Counted from the first letter of the stretch, positions 1 to 7,523 are shown. The stretch: DNA of 64,000 bases from Aestuariibacter sp. A3R04 (GCF_018860805.1 NZ_JAHKQR010000018.1:1-64000); one strand, 5' to 3'. The notes: generated by a model not told the origin, from the letters alone. Program-made: numbers and translations.

Positions 1-20
1 CCGTTAGCTTAGCGTTAGGT
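1..20 (+). repeat. 3' end of an attC site (truncated by window edge)
   Basis: The first bases show the usual right arm ending CGTTAGCTTAGCGTTAGG, with the GTTAGG core at about 14-19. It belongs to a cassette lying left of the window. Confidence 0.7.
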
Positions 21-38
21 TTTTATGGAGCATTCATT

Positions 39-482
39 TTGAATCAAAGTTACATATCTAAAGTGACTGAAGCATTGTTCCTATTCCAAATGATAGAGGA
101 AGGTTTAAAACAATGTATTGGGCTTTCTCATGAAATTATCGCAGCCACAACGCCTAAACCTGTCACATACAAAATAAATAAGGATTCAATTAAAAACAGT
201 GCTCTAGGCGGATTGGTTAAAATGTATTCTTTAGTGTCATCAAATGATGATTTGATAAAAAAATTGAGAGAGGTTGAGCGATGGCGAAATTTTTGTGCGC
301 ATAATGCCTATTTACATGAATATTTTTCTCGTAAAAACAGTAGTCCTTATTCAACGCATACTGAAGATGATATTGATAAAGTTTTACTGCATACGAAAGA
401 ACTTTTAGCGTTTTTAAATGAAGATGTTAAGAAACTAACATCTTTGCATAGCGAAAATGTTAGCCATCCATTTTCAATATAA
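39..482 (+). CDS. HEPN-like cassette protein
   Basis: A 147-residue cytoplasmic protein of unknown role. Its all-helical look and the segment RNFCAH (R83 to H88) match the R-x4-H motif that marks many HEPN ribonuclease domains. That is only a motif match, and the family was not confirmed. The TTG start at 39 is chosen because GGAG lies 8 bases upstream, while the ATG at 25 is followed by an early stop. It fills the first complete cassette, just before an attC, and has no visible antitoxin partner. Confidence 0.5.
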   Translation: MNQSYISKVTEALFLFQMIEEGLKQCIGLSHEIIAATTPKPVTYKINKDSIKNSALGGLVKMYSLVSSNDDLIKKLREVERWRNFCAHNAYLHEYFSRKNSSPYSTHTEDDIDKVLLHTKELLAFLNEDVKKLTSLHSENVSHPFSI

Positions 483-485
483 AAA

Positions 486-593
486 CCTAACAAACAAATT
501 AAGTTCGCCCGCTGGCGCGGGCTGGGACGCAAACATGTGGGCGGCTTCGCCATTTTCGCCCACATGTCCGCGCCCCTTATTTGGAAGTTATAA
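486..593 (+). repeat. attC site
   Basis: A 107-bp site from CTAACAAAC to GTTATAA at 587-593. The arms pair around CATGTGGGCG and CGCCCACATG. Confidence 0.9.
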
Positions 594-904
594 GACGTCA
601 GCCTAAACTTCGTTTCGCTTAATAAAAAATCAGTACAACTGCCCTCACCTTTTCTAATTAGCATCGCTCTAGCTTGTGGTAGGTTTAAATCCGCCGCGTT
701 CAACTCAAAGGTGGTGTAATAGGCGCTTTATCGCCAAATTCGTATTTTAAGTCAGCAAGCGCCATTACACTCGATAGCTCAAATGGCGACTAGCTTCTGC
801 AAATCAAAAACATCACTGCACGGTCGTTTTGCTTGTTTGTGTTAACAATCAATCGTATGCTGGCTTCAATAGTTTTAAATAAGACCAACGGAACAGGCTC
901 TGCT
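594..904 (+). other. Cassette without a convincing gene, copy 1, with conserved hairpin
   Basis: This cassette body of about 310 bp has no credible sense gene. It is a diverged copy of the body at 1361-1673, with most positions identical by eye. A hairpin is formed by GTGTAAT(A)GGCGCT at 714-727 and AGCGCCATTACAC at 758-770, around a 30-base loop, and both copies keep the stem. On the minus strand a frame containing AADLNLPQARAM is shared with copy 2 but loses its stop here through a 1-base length difference and runs on into the neighbouring cassette. It could carry a small RNA, a promoter or a dying small gene. Confidence 0.55.
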
Positions 905-1008
905 TCTAACAAAACGCTCAAGTCGTTCCCTTCGGTCACTGGGATGCTAACGCGCGGCGGCTTCGCCTATTATGCCGCACGTCAGCGCCCCTTATTTGGA
1001 AGTTATAT
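905..1008 (+). repeat. attC site
   Basis: Runs from TCTAACAAAACGC to GTTATAT at 1002-1008. The left arm carries the CCCTTCGGTC variant found in several sites of this array. Confidence 0.88.
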
Positions 1009-1026
1009 GCAAAAGGAATTTGTACA

Positions 1027-1239
1027 ATGAATATAAATGCAACACTCTTCGGCCAAGTTGTTATTGTTCTGGCAGTTATAATGGCTGTACTTGGTTACTA
1101 TTTGGGTAAAAGAAAAACTCAAACACCTATTCTTACAGCGGTCATCGCGTTCTTCACTGCACTATTGCCGCCTGTAGCACTCATATTTTTAATTGTTCTA
1201 GTGGTAAAAAACGATGTCCAATCTACTACTAGTAATTGA
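1027..1239 (+). CDS. Small membrane protein, unknown function
   Basis: A 70-residue protein with two predicted membrane helices, about residues 8-25 and 36-62, separated by the basic loop GKRKTQ. AAAAGGAA lies 8-15 bases before the ATG. No family is recognised. Small two-helix membrane proteins are common in integron cassettes. It sits directly after one attC and ends just before the next. Confidence 0.65.
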   Translation: MNINATLFGQVVIVLAVIMAVLGYYLGKRKTQTPILTAVIAFFTALLPPVALIFLIVLVVKNDVQSTTSN

Positions 1240-1252
1240 CTGTATTTTTGCA

Positions 1253-1360
1253 TATAACAAACAAATCAAGTTCGCCCACTATCGTGGGCTGGGACGCAAA
1301 CACGTGGGCGGCTTCGCCATTTTCGCCCACATGTCCGCGCCCCTTATTTGGAAGTTATAA
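1253..1360 (+). repeat. attC site
   Basis: Runs from TATAACAAAC to GTTATAA at 1354-1360. It is almost identical to the site at 486-593. Confidence 0.9.
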
Positions 1361-1673
1361 GGCGTCAGCCTAAACTGCGTTTGGCTCTATAAAAACCTCA
1401 GTGCAATTACCCTCACCTATTTTCATTAGCATCGCTCTAGCTTGTGGTAGGTTTAAATCCGCCGCTTTCAATTCAAAGGTAGTGTAATAGGCGCTTTATC
1501 GACAAGTTCTTATTTTAAGTCAGCAAGCGCCATTACACTCGGTAGCTCAGCTGGCGGCTAGCTTCAGTCAAATCAAAACCATCACTGCACGGTCGTTTTG
1601 CTTGTTTGTGTTAACAATCAATCGTATGCTGGCTTCAACAGTTTTTAAACAGACCAAAGGAACTGGCTCTTCT
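1361..1673 (+). other. Cassette without a convincing gene, copy 2, with conserved hairpin
   Basis: Related copy of the body at 594-904. The hairpin is AGTGTAAT(A)GGCGCT at 1481-1495 paired with AGCGCCATTACACT at 1526-1539, giving 14 paired bases with one bulged A. The loop differs from copy 1 at several positions while the stem core is unchanged. A sense frame starting near 1602 runs into the next cassette and is probably accidental. Confidence 0.55.
1370..1471 (-). CDS. Possible 33-residue antisense peptide in the duplicated cassette
   Basis: A minus-strand frame with a TTG start at 1471 and a TAG stop at 1370-1372. The stretch AADLNLPQARAM is identical in copy 1, and the following residues are partly conserved. 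No ATG or clear ribosome binding site is seen, and copy 1 is frameshifted near the end. This is either a very small gene or the tail of an old one. Confidence 0.2.
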   Translation of the reverse strand: MKAADLNLPQARAMLMKIGEGNCTEVFIEPNAV

Positions 1674-1781
1674 TCTAACAAAGCGCTTAAGACCACTCCC
1701 TTCGGTCGCTCGGACGCATTTACGCGGGGCGGCTTCGCCATGATGCCCCACGCAACTGCGCCGCTTAGCTTAATGTTATAT
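1674..1781 (+). repeat. attC site
   Basis: Runs from TCTAACAAAGCGC to GTTATAT at 1775-1781. It has the CACTCCCTTCGGTCG left arm and a CGCCGCTTAGCTTAAT right arm. Confidence 0.88.
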
Positions 1782-1793
1782 TTCACGCAGAGT

Positions 1794-2582
1794 ATGGAGA
1801 CTCAATTGGACTATTTAGTATACGGAGATGAAAGTGGTACAACAGGAAGTGACCGTTGTTACTCGATAGGTCTGCTCTGCGTCACCAAAACTAAAGTAAA
1901 TGAATTCAATCAATACGTTCTAGATTTAAAGAAAAAACGTGGGATTGTAGGCGAATTAAAATGGTCGAAGATAAAAAATAGTGCAGGACAAGCTAATATT
2001 TGTATAGATCTACTTTCTATGGTGCTAAGAAGTTCATGCTGTTTTCACTCTATCATTGTCGAAAAATCAATTTACAATAATTGGACAACGGATAAAACAG
2101 ATAGAGAAAAAGCATTTTATCAAACTTATACATACCTTTTAAAAAATACAGCTAAACAACTAAAATCAAAACTGATCGTTTTGATTGACCAAAAATGTGA
2201 TAAATACAAAAAGAACGATGAAGTTATGGGTATTGTAGCTAACAATATGTTGGCAAAACTTGGCTCTGATAGAACTATCCAAGAAGTAACTATGAATGAT
2301 TCAAAAGAGCATTTAGGTTTGCAGGTTGTAGATATTTTAACGGGTGCTGTAAATTCAGGATATATGAAATTCTTAAAACCAGAATTGACTTTATCTGTAG
2401 CTAAAGAGGCTGCATTTATTAAAATGGCAGCGATGCTGGGTTGGGATAAACTTGTTTACGATACCTATCCAAATAAAGACTTTAATATATGGCACTTCCC
2501 ATCAGAGAATAGGTCAAGGCCAGCAACAAAAGCTATTGTTCCCAATTTTAATATCAAAGCAGTGCATCAAAGTGAAATATAA
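1794..2582 (+). CDS. DUF3800 domain protein
   Basis: A 262-residue protein of the DUF3800 family, whose function is unsettled. It has been compared with RNase H-like nucleases because of conserved acidic residues. Family marks seen here are the N-terminal acidic motif YGDESG, the central strand LIVLIDQK and the C-terminal LGLQVVDILTGAV. The ATG at 1794 is chosen because it is the first after the attC; an open frame extends further upstream but through the attC. The stop TAA is the TAA of the next attC core. DUF3800 genes are frequent in mobile and defence-rich regions. Confidence 0.75.
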   Translation: METQLDYLVYGDESGTTGSDRCYSIGLLCVTKTKVNEFNQYVLDLKKKRGIVGELKWSKIKNSAGQANICIDLLSMVLRSSCCFHSIIVEKSIYNNWTTDKTDREKAFYQTYTYLLKNTAKQLKSKLIVLIDQKCDKYKKNDEVMGIVANNMLAKLGSDRTIQEVTMNDSKEHLGLQVVDILTGAVNSGYMKFLKPELTLSVAKEAAFIKMAAMLGWDKLVYDTYPNKDFNIWHFPSENRSRPATKAIVPNFNIKAVHQSEI

Positions 2583-2674
2583 CAAGTTACTCAAACGGAC
2601 GCTAAACAGTTGGCTAGCGCTCGTTCCTCGCAATTTTAGCCAACAATTTATCGCCGCTTAGTAAAGCGTTATGT
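2578..2674 (+). repeat. attC site of a different subtype
   Basis: Runs from TATAACAAGTTAC to GTTATGT at 2668-2674. The arms (TCAAACGGACGC, AGTTGGCTAGCG, TAGCCAAC) differ from the main type and resemble Shewanella/Vibrio-style repeats. This suggests the DUF3800 cassette was acquired from another integron. Confidence 0.8.
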
Positions 2675-2700
2675 GCCAAATTGAAAAAGGATAGTTTGCT

Positions 2701-2913
2701 ATGAATACCATACGGATATTAGGGGGTATTTTAGGCCTAGTCTTTATGTCCATATATGGCTATGTCTTTCTAACAGAGCATTTAGCTGCACTAGGAAGTG
2801 TATTAGGCTTTTTGGTCGGTGTTTTGTTTATTCGTTTCAGCGTTACAGGTAAAGATTCAGTTCAGTCGCTGTTTAAAAAGATAACTGGTCGTAGTTTTAG
2901 CAATGGCACATAA
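2701..2913 (+). CDS. Small membrane protein, unknown function
   Basis: A 70-residue protein with two hydrophobic segments, about residues 5-25 and 29-48, and a basic C-terminal tail (KDSVQSLFKKITGR). AAAGGA lies upstream of the ATG. No family is recognised. The stop TAA is part of the following attC core. Confidence 0.62.
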   Translation: MNTIRILGGILGLVFMSIYGYVFLTEHLAALGSVLGFLVGVLFIRFSVTGKDSVQSLFKKITGRSFSNGT

Positions 2914-3015
2914 CAAAAAAATCAAGCTCGCCCGCTTCGCGGGCTGGGACGCAAACATGTGGGCGGCTTCGCCATTTTCGCCCACATGTCCGCGCCCCTT
3001 ATTTGGAAGTTAGAT
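2909..3015 (+). repeat. attC site
   Basis: Runs from CATAACAAAAAAATC to GTTAGAT at 3009-3015. Main type, with CGCCCGCTTCGCGGGC in the left arm. Confidence 0.9.
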
Positions 3016-3049
3016 GTTCTCCTAGGATTTTTTAAAATAAGGAAGATGG

Positions 3050-3979
3050 ATGCGCCAAAAGATTTTTTGTTTATTGTTTTTTATAGTATCAAGTGACCTC
3101 TGCGCCGCAGACCTTGTTGTTGAAGTTCCTGCCAACCCAGAAAAAGGTTTTTCCTATCCTTTCTTTTTGAAAGTACCCGAAGCGACCGAAACGAATTACT
3201 TGATTGTTGAGACGAACAATACTGGAAAAGTCTCGGACGATTTCAACGTCCATCGCAATAGTGCCCGTAAAGCAGTTCTCGGAAACGCCTTGGGTCCGTG
3301 GGTTTCTAAAAAACTAAAAGCACCGATTCTTGTTCCTGCTTTTCCTAGGCCAGAGAAAGATTGGGAAACGTACACGCATGCGTTGGATAGAGATACAATG
3401 TTAGTGGAGTCTGGAAAATTAAAAAGGATTGACCTCCAATTACTAGCTATGATCAACGAAGCAAAATCTGTATTGGAAACCCATTCTATTACTGTAAATG
3501 AAAAGGTTATTATGACGGGATTTTCTGCATCAGGTACTTTTGCGAATAGATTTTCACTTCTGCACCCCGAATCCCTTCAAGTTGTTGTCGCAGGCGGCTT
3601 AAACGGTATTCTTATGGTACCTTCAAACTCATTGAACGAAGAAGAACTTAACTATCCATTAGGACTGAATGACTTTAAGGAAATAACTGGTAAAACTTTT
3701 GAAAAAGAGCAATGGACGGCCCTACCTCAACTTCTTTTTATGGGCGAAAATGACACAAACGATTCAGCGAAATTCGACGATGCCTACTCGGACTCAGAAA
3801 AGGCGACTATTTACTCAGCATTAGGTAGAATTATGCAGCCAAATCGCTGGAAAAGTTGTCAAAACGAATATTTAAAGCAAAACGCAAATGTTACATTTAG
3901 AACCTATGAAAATATAGGCCACGGTACAGACTTAAGAATACATAATGATGTTTTGGCATTTATAAGTGAGAACATCTAA
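3050..3979 (+). CDS. Exported alpha/beta-hydrolase
   Basis: A 309-residue secreted or periplasmic hydrolase. Residues 1-19 form a signal peptide ending LCAA. The nucleophile elbow is GFSASG with Ser159, the acid is probably Asp235 (GENDTND) and the base His291 (IGHGTD), a full Ser-Asp-His triad in family order. The substrate cannot be told from sequence; distant similarity to poly-ester or peptidase-like hydrolases is possible. It is a single-gene cassette and its stop codon is the TAA of the attC core. Confidence 0.7.
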   Translation: MRQKIFCLLFFIVSSDLCAADLVVEVPANPEKGFSYPFFLKVPEATETNYLIVETNNTGKVSDDFNVHRNSARKAVLGNALGPWVSKKLKAPILVPAFPRPEKDWETYTHALDRDTMLVESGKLKRIDLQLLAMINEAKSVLETHSITVNEKVIMTGFSASGTFANRFSLLHPESLQVVVAGGLNGILMVPSNSLNEEELNYPLGLNDFKEITGKTFEKEQWTALPQLLFMGENDTNDSAKFDDAYSDSEKATIYSALGRIMQPNRWKSCQNEYLKQNANVTFRTYENIGHGTDLRIHNDVLAFISENI

Positions 3980-4087
3980 CAAGCACATTAAGTCGTTCGC
4001 AAGCTCCCTGGGACAGTAACACGTGGGCTCTGTCGCTTCGCTCGGATTTTAGCCCACGTATTACTGCCCCTTATGTGGGTGTTATGT
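3975..4087 (+). repeat. attC site
   Basis: Runs from ATCTAACAAGC to GTTATGT at 4081-4087. Second subtype, with ACACGTGGGCTC and AGCCCACGT arms and TTATGTGGGT before the core. Confidence 0.88.
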
Positions 4088-4106
4088 GTTTCTGGGAGGT
4101 TGTGCG

Positions 4107-4814
4107 TTGAAAAAAGTTGCAGTGTTCTTTCTGGTACTTGTTGTATTAGCAGTAAGTCTTTGGAGTGTTAGTCGAGCCAGAAGTTTTCAGTTTTTTGGCG
4201 AAATCATTTCAAGAGTCGAAACAGCCGATAAAGTTGTCGCCTTAACATTTGATGATGGGCCATGGAATCCTAAGTACACTCAGAGCGTAATAAATACTCT
4301 TGGCTCACTAAATGTGAAAGCAACCTTCTTCCTAAACGGTCGCGGAATTGAAAGTAACACTGACTCAGCTCAAGCTCTGGTATCAGCAGGACATCAGATT
4401 GGAAATCATACATATTCTCATAATCGGATGATGTTTAAAGGCTTGAGTGAGGTTAAGAGGGAAATTGATAGTACAAACGAGCTAATTCGTTCCATCGGTT
4501 TTGAGGGTGATATTTACTTTCGGCCACCATATGGCAAAAAGCTGGTTGTGTTACCGTACTACTTGGAGCAACAAGGTATTGTAAGTGTGACATGGGATGT
4601 TGAGCCTGAGTCATATGATGGTATAAACGAAAGTAGCTCTGCTATTGCAGAGTATGTCATAGGCAATACTAAACCCGGCTCAATAGTGCTGCTGCATGTT
4701 TTGGGAGGTAACAACAAGAAGGCCAGGGATTCTTTGCCACTTATTATCAACGGGTTACGTTCTAAAGGCTTTAAGTTTGTTACGGTTGCTGAGCTTCTGA
4801 GTGGAAACACATAA
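4107..4814 (+). CDS. Polysaccharide deacetylase (NodB domain), membrane-anchored or exported
   Basis: A 235-residue carbohydrate esterase family 4 protein. It has an N-terminal hydrophobic segment (residues 4-19) for export or anchoring, then the NodB domain. The catalytic motifs are TFDDGP (residues 47-52), the metal-binding HTYSH (101-105) and RPPYG (139-143). Such enzymes remove N-acetyl groups from chitin oligomers or peptidoglycan, and the exact substrate is unknown. The TTG start at 4107 is preferred because GGGAGG lies 7 bases before it. The stop is the TAA of the attC core. Confidence 0.82.
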   Translation: MKKVAVFFLVLVVLAVSLWSVSRARSFQFFGEIISRVETADKVVALTFDDGPWNPKYTQSVINTLGSLNVKATFFLNGRGIESNTDSAQALVSAGHQIGNHTYSHNRMMFKGLSEVKREIDSTNELIRSIGFEGDIYFRPPYGKKLVVLPYYLEQQGIVSVTWDVEPESYDGINESSSAIAEYVIGNTKPGSIVLLHVLGGNNKKARDSLPLIINGLRSKGFKFVTVAELLSGNT

Positions 4815-4923
4815 CAAACGCTCAAGCCACTCCCTTCGGTCGCTGGGACGCTAACACGCGGGCTGACTCACTTCGTTCGGATTTTAGCCCACATGCTAGC
4901 GGCCCTTAGCTTAAAGTTAGGTG
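4809..4923 (+). repeat. attC site
   Basis: Runs from ACATAACAAACGC to GTTAGGT at 4917-4923, about 115 bp. It has the CACTCCCTTCGGTCG left arm. Confidence 0.88.
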
Positions 4924-4993
4924 ACTCACTTTTTCATTTCGCAATAAACCGTATAGAATAGGACATATGCCGCGTAAAGGAGTCAAACAATCA

Positions 4994-5251
4994 ATGCCCG
5001 TAATCAGCCGGTTCTATGGAATTATTATCGCAATGTACTTTAACGATCATAATCCTCCTCATTTTCATGCTAAATATTCTGGTTACGAAGCACTCTTTGC
5101 CTTTGACGGCTCAATACTTGAAGGAGAGCTTCCCAACAGAGCTACGAAATTCGTTCAAGAATGGCTTTCAGAGCATCGAGCCGAACTAGAAGAAAACTGG
5201 CATAAGGCTCAAAATGGCGAACCGCTAAATTACATTGCACCATTGGAGTAA
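4994..5251 (+). CDS. DUF4160 protein
   Basis: An 85-residue DUF4160 protein. The signature NDHNPPHFHAKY, with histidines next to prolines, is intact. The ATG at 4994 is chosen over the one at 4967 because AAGGAG lies about 11 bases upstream and family members begin with MPxISRF. The gene is followed 4 bases later by a DUF2442 gene. That pairing is widespread and suggests the two work together; a toxin-antitoxin role has been suspected but is not shown here. Confidence 0.82.
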   Translation: MPVISRFYGIIIAMYFNDHNPPHFHAKYSGYEALFAFDGSILEGELPNRATKFVQEWLSEHRAELEENWHKAQNGEPLNYIAPLE

Positions 5252-5255
5252 AACT

Positions 5256-5495
5256 ATGCTTCACGTTAGAAACGCAAAATATCTGGACGGCTTTAAATTG
5301 TGGGTAACATTTGACGATGGTACAGCTGGAGAAGTCAACTTAGAAAACAAGCTATCTGGCAGCGTCTTTGAACCTCTTAAAGACTCTTCGTTTTTTTCTA
5401 AAGTTGCAGTAGACCCAGAATTGGAGACAGTGGTTTGGCCGAATGGTGTCGATCTAGCACCTGAGTTCTTAAAACGTCACATAACAAGGCGCTAA
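5256..5495 (+). CDS. DUF2442 protein, partner of DUF4160
   Basis: A 79-residue DUF2442 protein. The family core is seen as LWVTFDDGTAGEVNL and the C-terminal VVWPNGVDLAPEFL. It is translated right after the DUF4160 gene. The last residues (ITRR) and the stop are encoded by the start of the attC, so this cassette gene reads into its own recombination site. Confidence 0.82.
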   Translation: MLHVRNAKYLDGFKLWVTFDDGTAGEVNLENKLSGSVFEPLKDSSFFSKVAVDPELETVVWPNGVDLAPEFLKRHITRR

Positions 5496-5587
5496 AGTTC
5501 ACTCCCTTCGGTCGTTCGGACGCATTTACGCGGGGCGGCTTCGCCATTATGCCTCACGCAACTGCGCCGCTTAGCTTAATGTTATGT
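5479..5587 (+). repeat. attC site
   Basis: Runs from CACATAACAAGGCGC to GTTATGT at 5581-5587. The right part is close to the site at 1674-1781. Confidence 0.88.
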
Positions 5588-5620
5588 ACTTGTAGGAAAA
5601 TTAAGTTAAAAGGATGTTTA

Positions 5621-5839
5621 ATGTCTAGATTTCGTTGCTTAAAAAAGTCACAAAACAATCTCTTAGCAGGGGTTGCAGCAGGAATGGGAGAATTTGTTGG
5701 ATGGTCACCCACTAGAGCTAGAGCTGGTTGGGTAATATTTGGTATTTTCTCTTTTGGGTTCGCTATAGTTATTTACACGATTTTAGCTTTTCTATTTCCG
5801 CCTCCAAACCATTTTGATTTGAATGAGTTTAGACGGTAG
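5621..5839 (+). CDS. PspC-domain membrane protein
   Basis: A 72-residue protein with a PspC-type domain. It shows the usual order: basic start, LLAGVAAGMGEFVGW, a TRARAGW motif and a single membrane segment (FGIFSFGFAIVIYTILAFLFPPP). PspC domains are known from phage-shock and envelope-stress proteins. This short version has no cytoplasmic effector domain, so the role is open. AAAAGGA lies 7 bases before the ATG at 5621; an upstream extension would run through the attC. Confidence 0.8.
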   Translation: MSRFRCLKKSQNNLLAGVAAGMGEFVGWSPTRARAGWVIFGIFSFGFAIVIYTILAFLFPPPNHFDLNEFRR

Positions 5840-5849
5840 TTTTGTGTCG

Positions 5850-5966
5850 TACATAACAACCCAATAAACTCACTCACTTCGTTCGTTGGGACGTGGACAG
5901 ACGCATACACGTGGGGCGGCTTCGCCATTATGCCCTACGTGCCTGCGCCCCTTATTTAAAAGTTAT
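5850..5966 (+). repeat. attC site
   Basis: Runs from TACATAACAACCC to GTTATCT at 5962-5968. At about 117 bp it is slightly long because of an extra GTGGACAGACGC in the left arm. Confidence 0.85.
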
Positions 5967-6008
5967 CTTCTCGTTGGCATTCCCGCACTTTTCATATAAC
6001 CTTTTATC

Positions 6009-6245
6009 ATGCCAACAGTACTAAAAATTGGGCCATATCGCTTTTTCTTCTATAGCAACTAAAATGGTGAACCTGCCCACATTCATATTCAACGCGAAAG
6101 AATGCTAGCTAAGTTCTGGCTTCGTCCTGTCGCGTTAGCAAGTTCAACTCGCTTTACTCCCAAAGAACTCAGAACTTTGGAAAAGCTTGTTGTCGAAAAT
6201 AGAGATGCTTTTTTGGAGGCTTGGAATGGCTACTTTAGCAGTTGA
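6009..6245 (+). pseudogene. DUF4160 gene broken by a nonsense codon
   Basis: The frame from ATG 6009 to TGA 6243-6245 encodes a complete DUF4160-type protein (79 codons, with GPYRFFFYSN and NGEPAHIHIQRE) except for a TAA at 6060-6062. The family normally has Glu here (YSNENGEP), so a single G-to-T change explains the stop. The remaining sequence is otherwise intact, so the change is recent, or a sequencing error, or the stop is tolerated. The downstream DUF2442 gene overlaps its end and is intact. Confidence 0.8.
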
Positions 6246-6480
6246 ACATCACCCACAAGCTCTGTCGGTGTCTTTCGATGAAAGTTCTTTAATTGTCGAA
6301 TTAATCGACGGCAGAACTATTTCTGTCCCCTTATCCTGGTTTCCTAGTCTTTCTCAAGCTAGCACATCTCAATTACAGGATTGGGAGCTGTTAGGGGATG
6401 GTGAAGGTATTCATTGGCCGCAACTGGATGAGGATTTAAGTGTAGCTGGTTTATTTATCGGCAATCGCAGCAAAAGATAA
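6226..6480 (+). CDS. DUF2442 protein, partner of the broken DUF4160
   Basis: An 84-residue DUF2442 protein of the longer type (LIVELIDGRTISVPLSWFP, GDGEGIHWPQLDEDLSV). The ATG at 6226 sits inside the last codons of the DUF4160 pseudogene, preceded by TTTTGGAGG, and the 20-base overlap suggests translational coupling. If DUF4160 is the toxin-like half, this gene may be an orphan partner. Its stop TAA belongs to a TAACAA that looks like an attC left core. Confidence 0.82.
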   Translation: MATLAVEHHPQALSVSFDESSLIVELIDGRTISVPLSWFPSLSQASTSQLQDWELLGDGEGIHWPQLDEDLSVAGLFIGNRSKR

Positions 6481-6506
6481 CAATCAAATGTTGGGGCGTT
6501 TAACCC
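6475..6506 (+). repeat. Possible attC remnant
   Basis: AGATAACAATC looks like a left attC core, but no normal arms follow. Instead there is a short hairpin, GGGG-CGTTTAA-CCCC, before the convergent RelE-type gene. Either the attC was deleted, joining two cassettes, or this is a terminator-like hairpin between convergent genes. Confidence 0.3.
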
Positions 6507-6800
6507 CTATTCAGCATCAAGTCTCTTTAATGCTTTTTTGTAAGCCTCATTTCTTTCGCGTTTTCCAACTGCAAGCACTGTAACTACAACTACGTCATCA
6601 AGTACCTGATACACCAACCTATATCCCGATTGACGTAATTTTATTTTATAAACATTATCAGCACCTAACACTCTATCTGGGACTATGTGCGGTGTTTTTA
6701 ACCTCTCTGCTAACTTCTTTTTCAATTGCTGCCGCAAAGTACTACCAAGCTTATTCCATTCTTTTAGGGCGCTTCTTTTAAACTCTAATTTATAGGTCAT
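6507..6800 (-). CDS. RelE/StbE-type toxin
   Basis: A 97-residue toxin of the RelE/ParE superfamily, StbE branch. Members of this branch are mostly ribosome-dependent mRNA interferases. Typical features are the start YKLEFKRSALKEWNKL, the core NVYKIKLRQSGYRLVYQV and the basic end AVGKRERNEAYKKA. It overlaps the upstream antitoxin by 11 bases. The module is reversed relative to the cassette direction, which implies its own promoter. Confidence 0.88.
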   Translation of the reverse strand: MTYKLEFKRSALKEWNKLGSTLRQQLKKKLAERLKTPHIVPDRVLGADNVYKIKLRQSGYRLVYQVLDDVVVVTVLAVGKRERNEAYKKALKRLDAE

Positions 6801-7038
6801 CCAAATTCACCGAAACGCTTTCTTCACCTTGCCTTTCCTTAACAAGCTGTAGTAGTTCCAGATCCTCCAAACGATCCATCATTTTTTCGTAAATCTCAGC
6901 CGGGACACAATAGAATACGGGTTCATTCCTATTCAATATGGCGACAGGATCGCCATATGCACTGCTCGCAACTTTCATAGGGTTTGCTTTTAGTTCTGTA
7001 ATACTTGCAGCAACTTCAGCCAAAACTCTCGCCGCCAT
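6790..7038 (-). CDS. StbD/Phd-YefM-type antitoxin
   Basis: An 82-residue antitoxin. The N-terminal half (AEVAASITELKANPMKVASS, AILNRNEPVFYCVP) is the Phd/YefM-like DNA-binding fold in its StbD form. The acidic C-terminal tail should wrap the toxin. It is first in the minus-strand operon and should autorepress. AGGAGACCGTT precedes the ATG on the coding strand. Confidence 0.88.
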   Translation of the reverse strand: MAARVLAEVAASITELKANPMKVASSAYGDPVAILNRNEPVFYCVPAEIYEKMMDRLEDLELLQLVKERQGEESVSVNLDDL

Positions 7039-7090
7039 AACGGTCTCCTAAAAGGACTTTAATTAGGTCATTTTAGGCTATCATTGTTTG

Positions 7091-7204
7091 TTTAACAAGC
7101 GCATAAACTCGCTCGCGAGCTCGCTGGGACAATAACACGTAGGCTCAGTCGCTTCGCTCCAATTTTAGCCTACGTGTTATTGCCCGTTATGCGGGTGTTA
7201 GGCG
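7091..7204 (+). repeat. attC site
   Basis: Runs from TTTAACAAGC to GTTAGGC at 7197-7203. Second subtype, with ACACGTAGGCTC and AGCCTACGTGTTATTG arms. Confidence 0.88.
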
Positions 7205-7244
7205 TCAAGTTGCACCGCGTTGCGCAATACGCTACACTCATCCC

Positions 7245-7523
7245 ATGATTAAGTCATTTAAACACAAAGGTCTGAAGCTCTTTTTCGAAAAAGGGAAAAC
7301 CTCAGGCATACAGACTAAGCATGCGAAAAAACTTCGTATGCAATTAGCCGCTATTCATACCGCACAATGTATTGATGACATTAATCTACCTGGTTTTTCT
7401 CTCCATCAGCTTAAGGGAGAAAGGTCTAACATTTGGTCAATATCAGTAAACGGTAATTGGAGAGTAACTTTCGAGTTCACGGATGGTAATGCTTACATCT
7501 TAAATTACGAGGATTATCACTAA
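7245..7523 (+). CDS. higB: HigB-type toxin, first module
   Basis: A 92-residue HigB/RelE-family toxin that should cut mRNA on the ribosome. Recognisable parts are GLKLFFEKGKTSGI at the start, LPGFSLHQLKGERSNIWSI in the middle and the C-terminal NWRVTFEF and LNYEDYH. The toxin precedes the antitoxin, as is usual for HigBA. It overlaps higA by one base (TAATG). A truncated close relative is at 14423-14615. Confidence 0.92.
   Translation: MIKSFKHKGLKLFFEKGKTSGIQTKHAKKLRMQLAAIHTAQCIDDINLPGFSLHQLKGERSNIWSISVNGNWRVTFEFTDGNAYILNYEDYH

Noticed and set aside
347-703. 118-residue minus-strand frame across gene 1 and the first duplicated cassette
   Set aside because: It crosses an attC site and is antisense to the HEPN-like gene. 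Only its first 30 or so codons are shared with copy 2, so the long version is an artefact of a frameshift.
1602-1793. Upstream extension of the DUF3800 gene
   Set aside because: The extension runs through the duplicated cassette and the attC. The DUF3800 similarity begins at 1794.
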